The notes under the pieces: model-generated
Database searches by the model: none
Seen by the model: only the letters and a program-made list of their open reading frames with translations
What the model was told of the DNA's origin: nothing
Position numbers and translations under genes: made by a program
NCBI GenBank assembly: GCA_017744415.1
Contig: JAGIBJ010000045.1
Coordinates: forward strand, 1 to 64,000
Length of the DNA: 64,000 bases
Source: Solirubrobacteraceae bacterium
Lineage (GTDB): Bacteria; Actinomycetota; Thermoleophilia; Solirubrobacterales; Solirubrobacteraceae
Direction of reading: 5' to 3'
Shown: in pieces, positions 49,279 through 58,370 of the stretch
How the letters are laid out: every line of letters starts with the position of its first letter
Numbering within the stretch: the first letter of the stretch is position 1

Positions 49279-50165
49279 GCGCGCGCCTCCGTCGAGAGGG
49301 CGCCAACTGCGGCGAGACCCTCACGGACCTGCGCGAGTTCACCGTCGGTGAGCTCCGCGTACGGCAGGCGGACAGTGGCGCGCTCGAGGATGCCCTGCAT
49401 CACGAGCGCGGCCTTCACCGACACCGCGAGCGGGCCCGCGGACAGGCCGGCGAACAGCGGCGCGAGCTCGGCCGTGACGCTGGCCCGCGACGACGGGTCG
49501 TCGATGATCTGCCGGAACTTCGCGCCGACGAGGTGGCTGGCGGTGCAGATGCCGCCGGCGCCGCCGAGGTCCATTACCTTGCCGAGCACGTCGTCGTCGC
49601 CCGCGTAGAGCTCGAGGCCATCGATGAGCGCGAGGTTGGCCGGGTTGGCCTGCTTGACAGCGCTGATGCCGTCGATCTGGGCCAGCTCGGCGAGGAACTC
49701 GTTCGACAGATCCAGGCCCGCGCGATGCGGGATGTTGTAGAGGACGATCGGCTTGTCGGTAGCGCGCGCGATCTCCTCGTAGTGCCGTACGAGACCCTGG
49801 CGGTTCGGGCGGTTGTAGTACGGGGTGACGCTCAGGATCGCGTCGGCACCGAGTTCGGTCGCGCGCTCCGTGAGGTAGACGGCGTGCGCGGTGTCGTTGC
49901 TCCCGGCACCGGCGATCACGGTGGTGCCGGCCGGCTTGTTCTGGACCGCCAACTCGATCACGCGCAGGTGCTCGTCGTCGTCGAGGGTCGACGCCTCACC
50001 GGTGGTGCCGCAGGCGACGATGCCGTCGGAGCCCTGCTCGATCACGTGGTGATGCAGGCGCGTGAACGCCTCCTCGTCGACCGCAGGCTTCAGCTTCCGC
50101 GACCCCGAGGAAGGGTCGGCGAACGGCGTGACGATCGCGGTGAGGAGCGCTCCGAGGTCGGACAT
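49275..50165 (-). CDS. dapA: 4-hydroxy-tetrahydrodipicolinate synthase
   Basis: A 296-residue DapA, the first committed enzyme of the lysine branch, condensing pyruvate with aspartate semialdehyde. GIVACGTTGEASTL is the substrate loop, YYNRPNRQGLVRHYEEIA and PIVLYNIPHRAGLDLS carry the catalytic Tyr, and ISAVKQANP holds the Schiff-base lysine. The start is taken at ATG 50165 with CGGAGG upstream. It overlaps the RNase J start, and dapB lies 78 bp upstream on the same strand. Confidence 0.95.
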   Translation of the reverse strand: MSDLGALLTAIVTPFADPSSGSRKLKPAVDEEAFTRLHHHVIEQGSDGIVACGTTGEASTLDDDEHLRVIELAVQNKPAGTTVIAGAGSNDTAHAVYLTERATELGADAILSVTPYYNRPNRQGLVRHYEEIARATDKPIVLYNIPHRAGLDLSNEFLAELAQIDGISAVKQANPANLALIDGLELYAGDDDVLGKVMDLGGAGGICTASHLVGAKFRQIIDDPSSRASVTAELAPLFAGLSAGPLAVSVKAALVMQGILERATVRLPYAELTDGELAQVREGLAAVGALSTEARA

Positions 50166-50243
50166 ACGCCTCCGAGTATCGCAGGACGGCCGTACGGTGC
50201 GCGGCCGGGGCGCCAGAGCGCGCCCTGGCCGCCTCACGCGGGG

Positions 50244-50906
50244 TTAGTCGAGGATGTGCTCGAGCCCGACGACCAGGTCCTGGTCCATCGAGGCCACCTT
50301 GCGCACCGCCAGCACCACGCCGGGCATGAACGACCGGCGATCCGTGGTGTCGTGGCGGATCGTGAGGGTCTGCCCCACCTCGCCGAAGATCACCTCTTGA
50401 TTGGCGATGATCCCGGGCAGGCGCACGGAGTGGATCGGCACCTCGGCCGGGCCACCGGCTTCGGTGATCATCCGCGCGGTGCGCGCCGCGGTGCCCGAGG
50501 GCGCGTCGAGCTTCTGGTCGTGGTGGAGCTCGATGATCTCGACCTTCGGCATGTACTTCGCGGCCTGCTGGCTGAACTGCATGAGCAGCACGGCGCCGAT
50601 CGCGAAGTTCGGAGCGATCAGTACCTTGGCGCCGTTCGCCGGCTTGACCTCGGCGAGGTCGAAGCCGGTGGTGCCGACGACGGCGTGGACGCCGGCGGCG
50701 ATGCACGCCTGGATGTTGCCGAGGGCGACGTCCGGACGGGTGAAGTCGACCACGACGTCGACCTCCCCGAGGACGTCGGCGAGGTCCACACCGAGGGCGG
50801 GGTCGACGCGGGCGATCAATTCGAGCCCAGCGGCCGCTTCGACGGCCTCGCACGTGGCGAGGCCCATCTTGCCGGCGGCGCCGGCCACGGCGACGCGGAT
50901 CGCCAT
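50244..50906 (-). CDS. dapB: 4-hydroxy-tetrahydrodipicolinate reductase
   Basis: A 220-residue DapB acting directly after DapA. Nucleotide-binding VAVAGAAGKMGLATCEAVEA, DVVVDFTRPDVALGNIQACI, VVGTTGFDLAEVKP, NFAIGAVLLMQFSQQAAKYM and the substrate loop IIELHHDQKLDAPSGTA, with the HHDQK motif of the catalytic His-Lys. It is shorter than the usual 240-270 residues, as in other actinobacteria. AAGGGC precedes the ATG. The upstream thioredoxin-like gene ends two bases before it, so they are likely cotranscribed. Confidence 0.94.
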   Translation of the reverse strand: MAIRVAVAGAAGKMGLATCEAVEAAAGLELIARVDPALGVDLADVLGEVDVVVDFTRPDVALGNIQACIAAGVHAVVGTTGFDLAEVKPANGAKVLIAPNFAIGAVLLMQFSQQAAKYMPKVEIIELHHDQKLDAPSGTAARTARMITEAGGPAEVPIHSVRLPGIIANQEVIFGEVGQTLTIRHDTTDRRSFMPGVVLAVRKVASMDQDLVVGLEHILD

Positions 50907-50908
50907 GG

Positions 50909-51727
50909 CTAGCCCTTGAAGCCGTTCACGGCGGCGATCAGCTGATCGGCCGCGGACGTGCTGCCGCTGAGCTCGGTGATCTTGTAGGTCGACGCGGGCT
51001 GGCCCGTCTTGCCGATCGCGAAGCTCGGTGTGCCGGTGACGCCGAGGTCGTCGTTGAGCTTGTCGATCTTCGCGAGCGAGGTCTTGATGGCCGCGTCGGC
51101 GTTGCGGTCGGCCTCGGACGCCGACGTCGTGACGCCGGTCGTCGTGGCGGGAACGGCGGCGACGAGCTTCTTGAGGTAGGCGTCGGTCACGTAACCCGTG
51201 GCCTCGTCGCCCTGGTTCCAGTAGAAGAGGTTCGCGAAGTTCCAGGCGACGTTCTGCTTGGCGAGGCGCATCAGGACGGTGCGGCCGGCCTCGGAGTCCT
51301 CGCCCATCTGCGGCAGCGCGACGGGCTGCATCGTGAGGCGGGCCTTGCCGGTCTTCACGAGCTGGTTGATGACCTTGGGCTGCTGGTCGATCTGGTGCTC
51401 ACGGCAGAACGGGCACTGCACGTCGAGGAACTCGACGATGGTGACGGGCGCCTTGGGATCGCCGAGGGTGAGGCCCTCCTGCTTCACGCCTGCGAGAAGG
51501 TCTTTGGTCTCCGTGATGCCACGGACATCGCCCTTGCCGGTGGCGGCACCGCGCGTGTCGTTGTTGCTGCCGCTGATGATCACGATGAGGATCACCGCGA
51601 TGATCGCCGTGAACACCAGACCACCGAGGATCTGGATGTTGCGGTTGCGCTTCTGGGCGGCGAGTGCGGCTGCCTGCGCCTGCTCGCGCCTCTGGCGCGC
51701 CTGCTGCTTCTGGTCGTTCGTGGCCAT
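50909..51727 (-). CDS. membrane-anchored DsbA-like thioredoxin-fold protein, copy 1
   Basis: A 272-residue protein. The N-terminus is Gln/Arg/Ala-rich and helical (about residues 1-28), followed by one membrane helix (IQILGGLVFTAIIAVILIVI) and a DsbA-like domain outside the cell. The active site is VEFLDVQCPFCREHQIDQQP (CPFC), and a cis-Pro loop is seen in GVTGTPSFAIGKTG. It resembles the DsbA/MdbA/BdbD-type oxidases of actinobacteria that introduce disulfides in exported proteins. It is the third of three consecutive paralogues on this strand and lies just before dapB. Confidence 0.85.
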   Translation of the reverse strand: MATNDQKQQARQRREQAQAAALAAQKRNRNIQILGGLVFTAIIAVILIVIISGSNNDTRGAATGKGDVRGITETKDLLAGVKQEGLTLGDPKAPVTIVEFLDVQCPFCREHQIDQQPKVINQLVKTGKARLTMQPVALPQMGEDSEAGRTVLMRLAKQNVAWNFANLFYWNQGDEATGYVTDAYLKKLVAAVPATTTGVTTSASEADRNADAAIKTSLAKIDKLNDDLGVTGTPSFAIGKTGQPASTYKITELSGSTSAADQLIAAVNGFKG

Positions 51728-51902
51728 CGGGGCGAAGCTCTTCGATTCGGAGGAAGTGGTGCGTACGAGCCCGAGCCGCGCGTGCGGCTGGGTGCGTGTG
51801 CGCACATGATGCCTGGATCGGCGGCGGGGTGTCGCACCGGCCACTGCAACCGGACCGCGGCCCGCCTACGCCGACTCCGGGCTGGCGCCGGCGCGCTCCG
51901 GC

Positions 51903-52703
51903 TCAGCCGAGGCGCGCGACCGCGGCCGAGATGCTCTCGGCGGCCGAGCCCTCGCTGCCGAGGTCGACCTTGCGGTAAGTCGTCGGGTTGTCGGCAGTCC
52001 GCCCGACGACCACGTATGGCGTGCCGTCGCCAGGCCGCATGAGGGCGCGCTTGAGACGCTCGGCCTGCTCGACGCCGAGCCGTACGACGGCATCGGTGCG
52101 CGTTGTCGAGGTCGTGAGGCGTTCCAGGTCGGCATTGGTGACCTCCGGAATGTCGGCGGTCACGCGTCGCAGCCAGGTCGGCGTCATGTAGCCCGAGTTC
52201 TCCGCACCCTGATTCCAGAACGCGAGGTTGAGGAACTCCCACCCGTGATCATTGGCGGCGAGGCGGAGGTAGACGGCCCGGCCGAGTTCGGAGTCGGGCC
52301 CGAGGAAGGCGAGCGGCTGCACGGCGAGGCGGGCCTTGCCGGTGCGCACGAGGTCGCGGATCACCTGGGGCTGAGTGCTGAGCTGGTGGTCGCGGCAGAA
52401 CGGGCACTGGAAGTCGATGAACTCGATGATCGTCGCGGGCGCCTTCGGATCTCCGAGCGTGACGCCGTGCTGCTCGATCCCGTCGAGCAAGGCCGTCGTC
52501 TCCGGGAGCCCGGCGGTGCCGTCAGGCGTGGGCGTGCTCTCCGAGGTCGATCGACCGGCGACGAGCACGATGACGACGACGATGACCAGCGCGGCGAATA
52601 CCACGGCAGCCGCGAGCTGAACGGCGCGATTGCCGGCCGGCGGCTGCGGCGCGCCGGGCGGCGTGACGCCGGCCCCGGCGGGTGGCGACGGGTGAGCGGT
52701 CAT
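51903..52703 (-). CDS. membrane-anchored DsbA-like thioredoxin-fold protein, copy 2
   Basis: A 266-residue paralogue of the neighbouring genes. The short Pro/Gly-rich cytoplasmic tail is followed by a membrane helix (LAAAVVFAALVIVVVIVLVA) and the DsbA-like domain with IEFIDFQCPFCRDHQLSTQP. The cis-Pro position is less typical: GDGTPYVVVGRTAD. The start overlaps the stop of copy 3 (ATGA), so copies 2 and 3 are translationally coupled. A 175-bp gap without other features separates it from copy 1. Confidence 0.85.
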   Translation of the reverse strand: MTAHPSPPAGAGVTPPGAPQPPAGNRAVQLAAAVVFAALVIVVVIVLVAGRSTSESTPTPDGTAGLPETTALLDGIEQHGVTLGDPKAPATIIEFIDFQCPFCRDHQLSTQPQVIRDLVRTGKARLAVQPLAFLGPDSELGRAVYLRLAANDHGWEFLNLAFWNQGAENSGYMTPTWLRRVTADIPEVTNADLERLTTSTTRTDAVVRLGVEQAERLKRALMRPGDGTPYVVVGRTADNPTTYRKVDLGSEGSAAESISAAVARLG

Positions 52704-53494
52704 GCGTCGCCCGCCTCTTGGGCGCTGGAGTCCTCAGGCGCAGCCTCGAGGGGCTCGGGTGCCTTCCCGGTCTCCACGCGCTTGATCGGCTTCGCGATCA
52801 CGTCGTACGCGTCGGGCGGAGCGCCGGCGAGGATCGGCGTGAGGTCGTAGATCGGATCACCGGTCTTGCCGATGGTGAAGAACGGTGTACCGGCGCCGCC
52901 GGCCTTGGCCATCCCCCGCTCCGCGATCAGTTTCGATGCCTGCGCGGCCTGGAGGATGTCCTTGTCGGGGGTCGTCGACGCGGCGGTCGAATCCGTGCCT
53001 GGGATGGCCTCGACGATGCGCCGCAGCCAGCCGTCGGTCGCGTAGCCGGAGCCCTCCTGGCCGTGGTTCCAGAAGACGAGGTTGGCGAAGTCCCAGGCCT
53101 TGGCCTGCTGGGAGAGGCGCAGCATCACGATCTCCATCCGCGTGGAGTCGTCGCCGAGGAAGGACACTGGGACGAGCACGATGCGCAGCCGGCCGGTGCG
53201 GACGAAGTCCTTGACGATCTTCGGCTGGACCTCGCGCTGGTGCATCTCGCAGAACGGGCACTGCAGATCGATCACTTCGACGAGCGTGACCGGCGCCTTC
53301 GGTGAACCGAGCGCAAGCTGCTTCTGCGGGATGCCGTCGAGCAGCGCCTTGGTCTCGGCGACGCCGGCGACATCGTCACCCGGGGCCGCAGCCGGCGTCC
53401 CGTCGCTTCCACCGCAGCCGGCGAGCGTCACTGCCACGACGACGGCGATGAGGGCCAGCAGCGAGCGGGCCGCGCGTGCGCTGAGCGCCGCCAT
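52700..53494 (-). CDS. DsbA-like thioredoxin-fold lipoprotein, copy 3
   Basis: A 264-residue paralogue with a different anchor: the signal peptide ends in a lipobox (VAVTLAGCGGS), so it is lipidated rather than membrane-spanning. The active site is VEVIDLQCPFCEMHQREVQP and the cis-Pro loop AGGAGTPFFTIGKTGDPIYD. A Glu/Pro-rich C-terminal tail follows. It is the first of the three-gene run and lies four bases after the M16 peptidase gene, so all are probably in one transcript from pnp onwards. Confidence 0.85.
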   Translation of the reverse strand: MAALSARAARSLLALIAVVVAVTLAGCGGSDGTPAAAPGDDVAGVAETKALLDGIPQKQLALGSPKAPVTLVEVIDLQCPFCEMHQREVQPKIVKDFVRTGRLRIVLVPVSFLGDDSTRMEIVMLRLSQQAKAWDFANLVFWNHGQEGSGYATDGWLRRIVEAIPGTDSTAASTTPDKDILQAAQASKLIAERGMAKAGGAGTPFFTIGKTGDPIYDLTPILAGAPPDAYDVIAKPIKRVETGKAPEPLEAAPEDSSAQEAGDA

Positions 53495-53498
53495 GGGC

Positions 53499-54848
53499 TC
53501 AGCCCGCGGCTACCGGCGCGGTCGCGAGACCGGCGGCGTCGAGCGCGGCCGAGGCCGAGGCTGCATCCGGGGCGACGCAGGCCACCGCGGCCTGGTCGAG
53601 CGAGCCGAGCGTCTCGGCGGCGACCTCGCCGAGCGCCTCGCGGTCGATCGCGGCGACTTCGGCCGCGAGCGTGGCCGGATCGACGATCGGCTGGCCGGTC
53701 GAGAGGCGCCCGGCGATCAGCGCGGCGCGGCCGCCAGCGGTCTCGAGCGAGAGGCCCATGCGCCCGGCGACGTGCCGGCGTGCCCACGTAACGTCGTCAT
53801 CGGCGAGATCGCCAGCAGCGACGCGGCGCAGCTCGCCGGCGAGCACTTCGAGGGCGACGTCGACCCGCTCCGGGCGGGTGCCGACGTAAGCACCGAACGC
53901 GCCGAAGCCCTGTTGAAGCTCGAGGAAGCTGCTCACCGAGTAGGCGAGTCCGCGGCGTTCGCGGATCTCTTGAAAGAGCCGGGAGGACGGCGGGCCGCCC
54001 ACGAGCGCGTCGAGCACCTGCAGCGCGGCGCGGCGCTTGCCGCGGGCGCCGGGAATCGGGACGCCGACCGCCACGTGCACCTGCTCGGACTGCCGCTCGA
54101 CGACGATCCGCTGCGGGCTCCCACCGAGCTCGCCGCGACGATCGTCGGTGGGATCGGCGGCATCGGCGGAGCGCCACTCGGGCAGATCGGCGAGGACCTG
54201 CGCGCAGAGCGCATCGTGGTCGACGGCCCCGACACCGGCCCAGACGACCGGAGCGACGGCATACCGATCGCGGTGGAACGACTCGAGCGCGGCGGTGTCG
54301 AGGGCCGCGATGGTCTCGCGGCGGCCGATCACGGGCCGGCCCAGGGGTGAATCGGGGTAGAGCGCATCCCCGAGCAACTCGAACGTGAGCTCCTCCGGCG
54401 CGTCCTCGATCATCGCGAGCTCCTCGAGGACGATCTCGCGCTCCTGCGCGACATCGGACTCGCGCATGTCGGGGCGCCAGATCACGTCGGAGATGGCGTC
54501 GACGGCCTTGGAGGCGTGCTCGGCCATCACCCACGTCGAGAGCTGCGTCTGGCAGCGGTCGGTGCTGGCCGAGAGGTCGGCACCGAGGTCGTCGAACAGC
54601 CGGTCGACGGCGCCGGGGCCGTACCGCGAGCTTCCCCGGAACAGGAGGTGCTCGATCAGGTGCGCGGCACCAGCGATCGGCGCCGACTCGTCGATCGAGC
54701 CGGCGACGATCGTCGCGCTGAGCGCGACGGCGCGCGCCCAGGGCAGACGCTCCGTCGCGACGAGCACACCCGGCGCGACGGAGGTGACCTGAACGGGGCC
54801 GGCGGCGAAGCCGGACCCGCCAGTGATGTCAGCGGAACCCTGGGACAC
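53499..54848 (-). CDS. M16-family zinc peptidase (processing-peptidase/PqqL type)
   Basis: A protein of about 449 residues with the inverted zinc motif HLIEH (in GAAHLIEHLLFRGSSRYGPG, residues 63-67), the downstream Glu segment SDVAQEREIVLEELAMIEDA, and the second M16 half with RLFQEIRERRGLAYSVSSF. GTG 54848 is chosen, 13 bases beyond the pnp stop; the frame stays open farther upstream through the repetitive pnp end and is unreliable there. In many actinobacteria this peptidase gene directly follows pnp, as here. Its substrate is unknown. Confidence 0.88.
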   Translation of the reverse strand: MSQGSADITGGSGFAAGPVQVTSVAPGVLVATERLPWARAVALSATIVAGSIDESAPIAGAAHLIEHLLFRGSSRYGPGAVDRLFDDLGADLSASTDRCQTQLSTWVMAEHASKAVDAISDVIWRPDMRESDVAQEREIVLEELAMIEDAPEELTFELLGDALYPDSPLGRPVIGRRETIAALDTAALESFHRDRYAVAPVVWAGVGAVDHDALCAQVLADLPEWRSADAADPTDDRRGELGGSPQRIVVERQSEQVHVAVGVPIPGARGKRRAALQVLDALVGGPPSSRLFQEIRERRGLAYSVSSFLELQQGFGAFGAYVGTRPERVDVALEVLAGELRRVAAGDLADDDVTWARRHVAGRMGLSLETAGGRAALIAGRLSTGQPIVDPATLAAEVAAIDREALGEVAAETLGSLDQAAVACVAPDAASASAALDAAGLATAPVAAG

Positions 54849-54861
54849 GCGGTCCGGGCGA

Positions 54862-57162
54862 CTAGTTGTCGTGGCCCGGGTCGCGGTCGACGCGACCCTC
54901 ACGACGGCCACCGCCACGACCACCGCGGTCGCGTTCACGACCGCCGCGGTCACGATCACGGTCGCGGCCACCGCGCTCGCCGCGCGGGCGGCCGCCACCG
55001 CCGCCACCGGCAGCGCCGGTCGCAGCAAGGGCCTTCAGCTCGTCCACCGACTTGCCGGCGATCTCCGGATCATCAGCGAGGCGCAGGCCGATGCGGCCGC
55101 GCTCCTTGTCGACCTCGGCCACGCGCACGCGCACCTCGTCGCCCTTGTTCAGGACGTCCTCGACGGTGTCGACGCGGTTGCCGGGCGAGACGTTGCTGAT
55201 GTGGATCAGGCCGTCGGTGCCCTTGGCGAGCTCGACGAACGCACCGAACGTGGTGGTCTTCACGACCTTGCCGGTGTACTCGTCACCCAGCTCGACCTCC
55301 TTGGTCATGCCGGCGATGCGGTCCTTGAGGGCCTCGGCGAGCTCGCCACGGGTGGCGTAGATGTTGACGTTGCCCTCGTCGTTGACGTCGATCTGGGCCT
55401 CGAACTCGTCCTGCAGGCCGCGGATGGTCTCGCCACCCTTGCCGATGAGCAGGCCGATCTTGTCCGGGTCGATCTTGAGGCTGACGATGCGCGGCGCGTG
55501 CTGGCTGAGCTCCTCGCGGGGGCCGTCGAGGACGTCCTTCATCTGGCCGAGGATGTTCTGGCGAGCGTCGTTGGCCTGCGTGAGTGCATCGCGGAGGATG
55601 TCGAACGTGACGCCCTTGATCTTGATGTCCATCTGCAGGGCGGTGATGCCCTCCGAGGTGCCGGCGACCTTGAAGTCCATGTCGCCGAGGTGGTCCTCGA
55701 CGCCGGCGATGTCGGTGAGCACGACGTAGTCGTCGCCCTCCTTGATCAGGCCCATGGCGATACCCGCCACCGGGGCCTTGATCGGCACGCCGGCATCCAT
55801 CAGCGAGAGCGACGAGCCGCAGACCGACGCCATCGACGACGAGCCGTTGGACTCGAAGATGTCGGACACGACGCGGATCGTGTACGGGAACTCCTCGGTG
55901 CTCGGGACGACCGGCACGAGGGCGCGCTCGGCGAGCGCACCGTGGCCGATGTCGCGGCGCTTCGGGCCACCCATGCGGCCGGCCTCACCCACCGAGAACG
56001 GCGGGAAGTTGTAGTGGTGCCAGTAGAACTTCTGGGTCTGGAGGCCGAGCGTGTCGATGCGCATCTCCTCCTTCAGCGTGCCGAGCGCCGCGACGGAGAA
56101 GGCCTGCGTCTCACCGCGCGTGAACAGCACGGAGCCGTGGGTGCGGGCACCGACGCCGACCTCGATCGTGATCGGGCGGATCTCGGTGGTGTTGCGGCCG
56201 TCGGGGCGCTGCTTCTGCACCGCGATGCGCTCGCGGATGACCTGCTTCTCGAGGGCGCCGAACGCCTTCTTGGCGCCAGCGGCCTTCGCGGCGTAGTCGT
56301 CGGAGTCCGGATCGCCGGCGTACTGGACGACGACGGCATCCTTCACGGCGCCGATCGCGTCCTGCAGCTCAAGCTTGCCGCGGGTCTCCAGAGCCTTGTC
56401 GAGGTCGGCACCATGCGACGCCTTGATGGCGGCGATGAGGTCGTGGTCGACGAACGGAGCCTCGAGCTCCACCTTCGGCTTGCCGAGCTTCCCGCGGAGC
56501 TCCAGCTGTACGGCGCAGAGCTTCTTGATCGCGTCGTGGGCGATGTCGAGGGCGTCGAGGATCTCAGCCTCGGTCACCTCGTTGGCGCCGGCCTCGACCA
56601 TCAGGATGGCCTCGCTGGTGCCGGCGACGATCAGGTCGAGGTCGCTGCCCTCGAGGATCTGCTCCTCGGTCGGGTTGACGACGAACGAGCCGTCGACCAT
56701 GCCGATGCGCACGGCGCCGACAGGCTCCTGCACGGGCACCTCGGAGAGCTGCAGCGCGGCGGACGCGCCGTTCATCGCGAGGATGTCGTACGGGTTCTCG
56801 GGATCGATCGACAGCGTGATCGCGACGAGCTGCGTCTCGCGGCGCCAGTTCTTCGGGAACAGCGGGCGGATCGGACGGTCGATCATGCGAGCGACGAGCG
56901 TGGCCTTCTCAGAGGCACGGCCCTCGCGCTTGAAGAACGAGCCGGGGATCTTGCCGGCGGAGTACATCCGCTCCTCGACCTCGACGGTGAGGGGCAGGAA
57001 ATCGATGTCGCGCTCGCCGCCGGCGGTGGCGGTCGCGAGGACCTGGGTATCGCCCTGGCGGACAACGACAGCACCGCCGGCCTGGCGTGCGAATCGCCCG
57101 GTCTCGAAAGTGATTTCGCTACCGGCGATGGTGACCGAGACGACGGTCGGGTTGGGAGTCAT
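54862..57162 (-). CDS. pnp: polyribonucleotide nucleotidyltransferase (PNPase)
   Basis: A 766-residue PNPase with two RNase PH domains (GERDIDFLPLTVEVEERMYS; later GSVLFTRGETQAFSVAALGT, SDIFESNGSSSMASVCGSSL), a KH domain (KIGLLIGKGGETIRGLQDEF) and an S1 domain (GDEYTGKVVKTTTFGAFVEL; LIHISNVSPGNRVD). The last 50 or so residues are an Arg/Gly/Asp-rich tail with GGRDRD-type repeats, an extra RNA-binding segment common in actinobacteria. It degrades RNA 3' to 5' with phosphate and makes tails in reverse. ATG 57162 is the family start. The leader contains a perfect 8-bp hairpin. Confidence 0.97.
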   Translation of the reverse strand: MTPNPTVVSVTIAGSEITFETGRFARQAGGAVVVRQGDTQVLATATAGGERDIDFLPLTVEVEERMYSAGKIPGSFFKREGRASEKATLVARMIDRPIRPLFPKNWRRETQLVAITLSIDPENPYDILAMNGASAALQLSEVPVQEPVGAVRIGMVDGSFVVNPTEEQILEGSDLDLIVAGTSEAILMVEAGANEVTEAEILDALDIAHDAIKKLCAVQLELRGKLGKPKVELEAPFVDHDLIAAIKASHGADLDKALETRGKLELQDAIGAVKDAVVVQYAGDPDSDDYAAKAAGAKKAFGALEKQVIRERIAVQKQRPDGRNTTEIRPITIEVGVGARTHGSVLFTRGETQAFSVAALGTLKEEMRIDTLGLQTQKFYWHHYNFPPFSVGEAGRMGGPKRRDIGHGALAERALVPVVPSTEEFPYTIRVVSDIFESNGSSSMASVCGSSLSLMDAGVPIKAPVAGIAMGLIKEGDDYVVLTDIAGVEDHLGDMDFKVAGTSEGITALQMDIKIKGVTFDILRDALTQANDARQNILGQMKDVLDGPREELSQHAPRIVSLKIDPDKIGLLIGKGGETIRGLQDEFEAQIDVNDEGNVNIYATRGELAEALKDRIAGMTKEVELGDEYTGKVVKTTTFGAFVELAKGTDGLIHISNVSPGNRVDTVEDVLNKGDEVRVRVAEVDKERGRIGLRLADDPEIAGKSVDELKALAATGAAGGGGGGRPRGERGGRDRDRDRGGRERDRGGRGGGRREGRVDRDPGHDN

Positions 57163-57182
57163 GTGTGAGGGTTCCCTCTGCG

Positions 57183-57217
57183 GCGACGCGCGGTAAGTCG
57201 GATGCGGCACGCGTCGC
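57183..57217 (-). promoter_or_regulatory. hairpin in the pnp leader
   Basis: Arms GCGACGCG (57183-57190) and CGCGTCGC (57210-57217) are perfect complements around a 19-base loop, 21-55 bases upstream of the pnp start codon. In E. coli and Streptomyces, pnp expression is controlled by cleavage of leader or intergenic hairpins by RNase III followed by PNPase action, so an autoregulatory role is plausible. An unusual purine-rich A/G tract lies just farther upstream (minus strand, 57222-57240). Confidence 0.5.
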
Positions 57218-57373
57218 AGGCGTTTCTTGCTTCTTCTTCTCGTATCCGAACCTGGCCATCGTAGCCGCTCGGCCCGGCGCCGGACGGCACCCTGCGTGCA
57301 GGCTGGACGCCGTCGTGGACGGTGCGTCGCCTGGGCTGCGCCCGGTGCTGGTCCCCGAGGGACCGCGTCGGCC

Positions 57374-57874
57374 TCAGGGGATGACGACGTCGGGCCCTTC
57401 GAACCCGTGGGCGCCGAGCACCGCGATGGCCTCGGCAGCGCCGAACAACGCCGGGACGCCGGTCGCACCGCCTTGCAGCGCGGCGGACGTCTCGGCGACG
57501 ATGCGCGCGTCGCCGATGCCCGCCTGGCGGTCGGCGTCGAACCGTGCGACGTCGAGCCCGAGTGACTCGGCCAGGGCCCACAGATCCGGGAGCTCTTGCC
57601 GACCCTGGCGCGCGAGGAGTGCGCGCGCGAACGGCCAGAATGCGCCCTGTGCGGCTGCGGCCTCGGCGGCCTGCGCCGCACGGCGGGCCGGAACCCCGCG
57701 CGCCCGGAGGACGAAGTGCCGGAGATCGACCCGGAGCGGGATCGGCTCGAGGCGGTGCATCACGAGCGCGCAGTCTGGGCAGGAAAGATCCGCGTGCACG
57801 ATCAGGACCGGTGCGCCGGCCGGACCATCGATCCGAGGAGCGCCGTCAGCCGTAGCCGCGATATGCGCGTCCAC
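57374..57874 (-). CDS. DsbA-family protein with CPDC active site
   Basis: A protein of about 166 residues lacking a signal peptide, so probably cytoplasmic. The active site is VLIVHADLSCPDCALVMHRL (CPDC), then a helical insertion rich in Ala (RAAQAAEAAAAQGAFWPFAR), LGLDVARFDADRQAGIGDAR and a cis-Pro loop GGATGVPALF. This matches DsbA/FrnE-like oxidoreductases. The start is uncertain: GTG 57874 leaves a short lead before the first strand but overlaps the divergent SRPBCC gene by 12 bases. It lies upstream of pnp on the same strand. Confidence 0.72.
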   Translation of the reverse strand: MDAHIAATADGAPRIDGPAGAPVLIVHADLSCPDCALVMHRLEPIPLRVDLRHFVLRARGVPARRAAQAAEAAAAQGAFWPFARALLARQGRQELPDLWALAESLGLDVARFDADRQAGIGDARIVAETSAALQGGATGVPALFGAAEAIAVLGAHGFEGPDVVIP

Positions 57875-58348
57875 GTCCTCTCCCGCGCCCACGAACTCGA
57901 GGGTACTCCCGACGAGCTCTTCCCGTTCTTCGCCGACGCGTTCAATCTCGAGTCGATCACCCCGGCGTTCCTCGGGTTCGGCGTTCTCACCCCCGCCCCG
58001 ATCCAGCTCGGCACCGGCACCGTGATCCAGTACGGCATGCGCCTCCACGGGGTCCCCATCACCTGGCTGAGCTCCATCCAGCGCTGGGAGCCGCCGCACT
58101 GCTTCGTCGACACCCAGATCCGGGGCCCGTACCGCTTCTGGCACCACACCCACACGTTCGAGGCGCTGCCGGGCGACCGAACGCTGATGCGCGACGAGGT
58201 GCGCTACCAGCTTCCGTTCCCGCCGTTCGGGGAGCTCGCTCGGCCGTTCGTTCGCCGCGATCTCGAGCGGATCTTCGACTACCGCCGTCAGATGCTGCCC
58301 GAGTTGCTGGAAGCATTCGTCAAGGGCCGGACGCTGCGGGCCGTTTGA
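57863..58348 (+). CDS. SRPBCC (START-like) family protein, COG4276 type
   Basis: A 161-residue ligand-binding domain protein: ELEGTPDELFPFFADAFNLE, a YGMRLHGVPITWLSSIQRWE strand pair, HCFVDTQIRGPYRFWHHTHT and LMRDEVRYQLPFPPFGELAR. This is the COG4276 subgroup, predicted to bind small hydrophobic ligands, often near cell-wall or oxidoreductase genes. ATG 57863 overlaps the start of the divergent CPDC gene, so the two share one promoter region. Role unknown. Confidence 0.82.
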   Translation: MRVHVLSRAHELEGTPDELFPFFADAFNLESITPAFLGFGVLTPAPIQLGTGTVIQYGMRLHGVPITWLSSIQRWEPPHCFVDTQIRGPYRFWHHTHTFEALPGDRTLMRDEVRYQLPFPPFGELARPFVRRDLERIFDYRRQMLPELLEAFVKGRTLRAV

Positions 58349-58370
58349 GCCGGCTGGAGGCCGGAGGCGT

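Noticed and set aside
54823-57168. 781-codon plus-strand frame opposite pnp
   Set aside because: Antisense shadow of pnp; no domain recognised.
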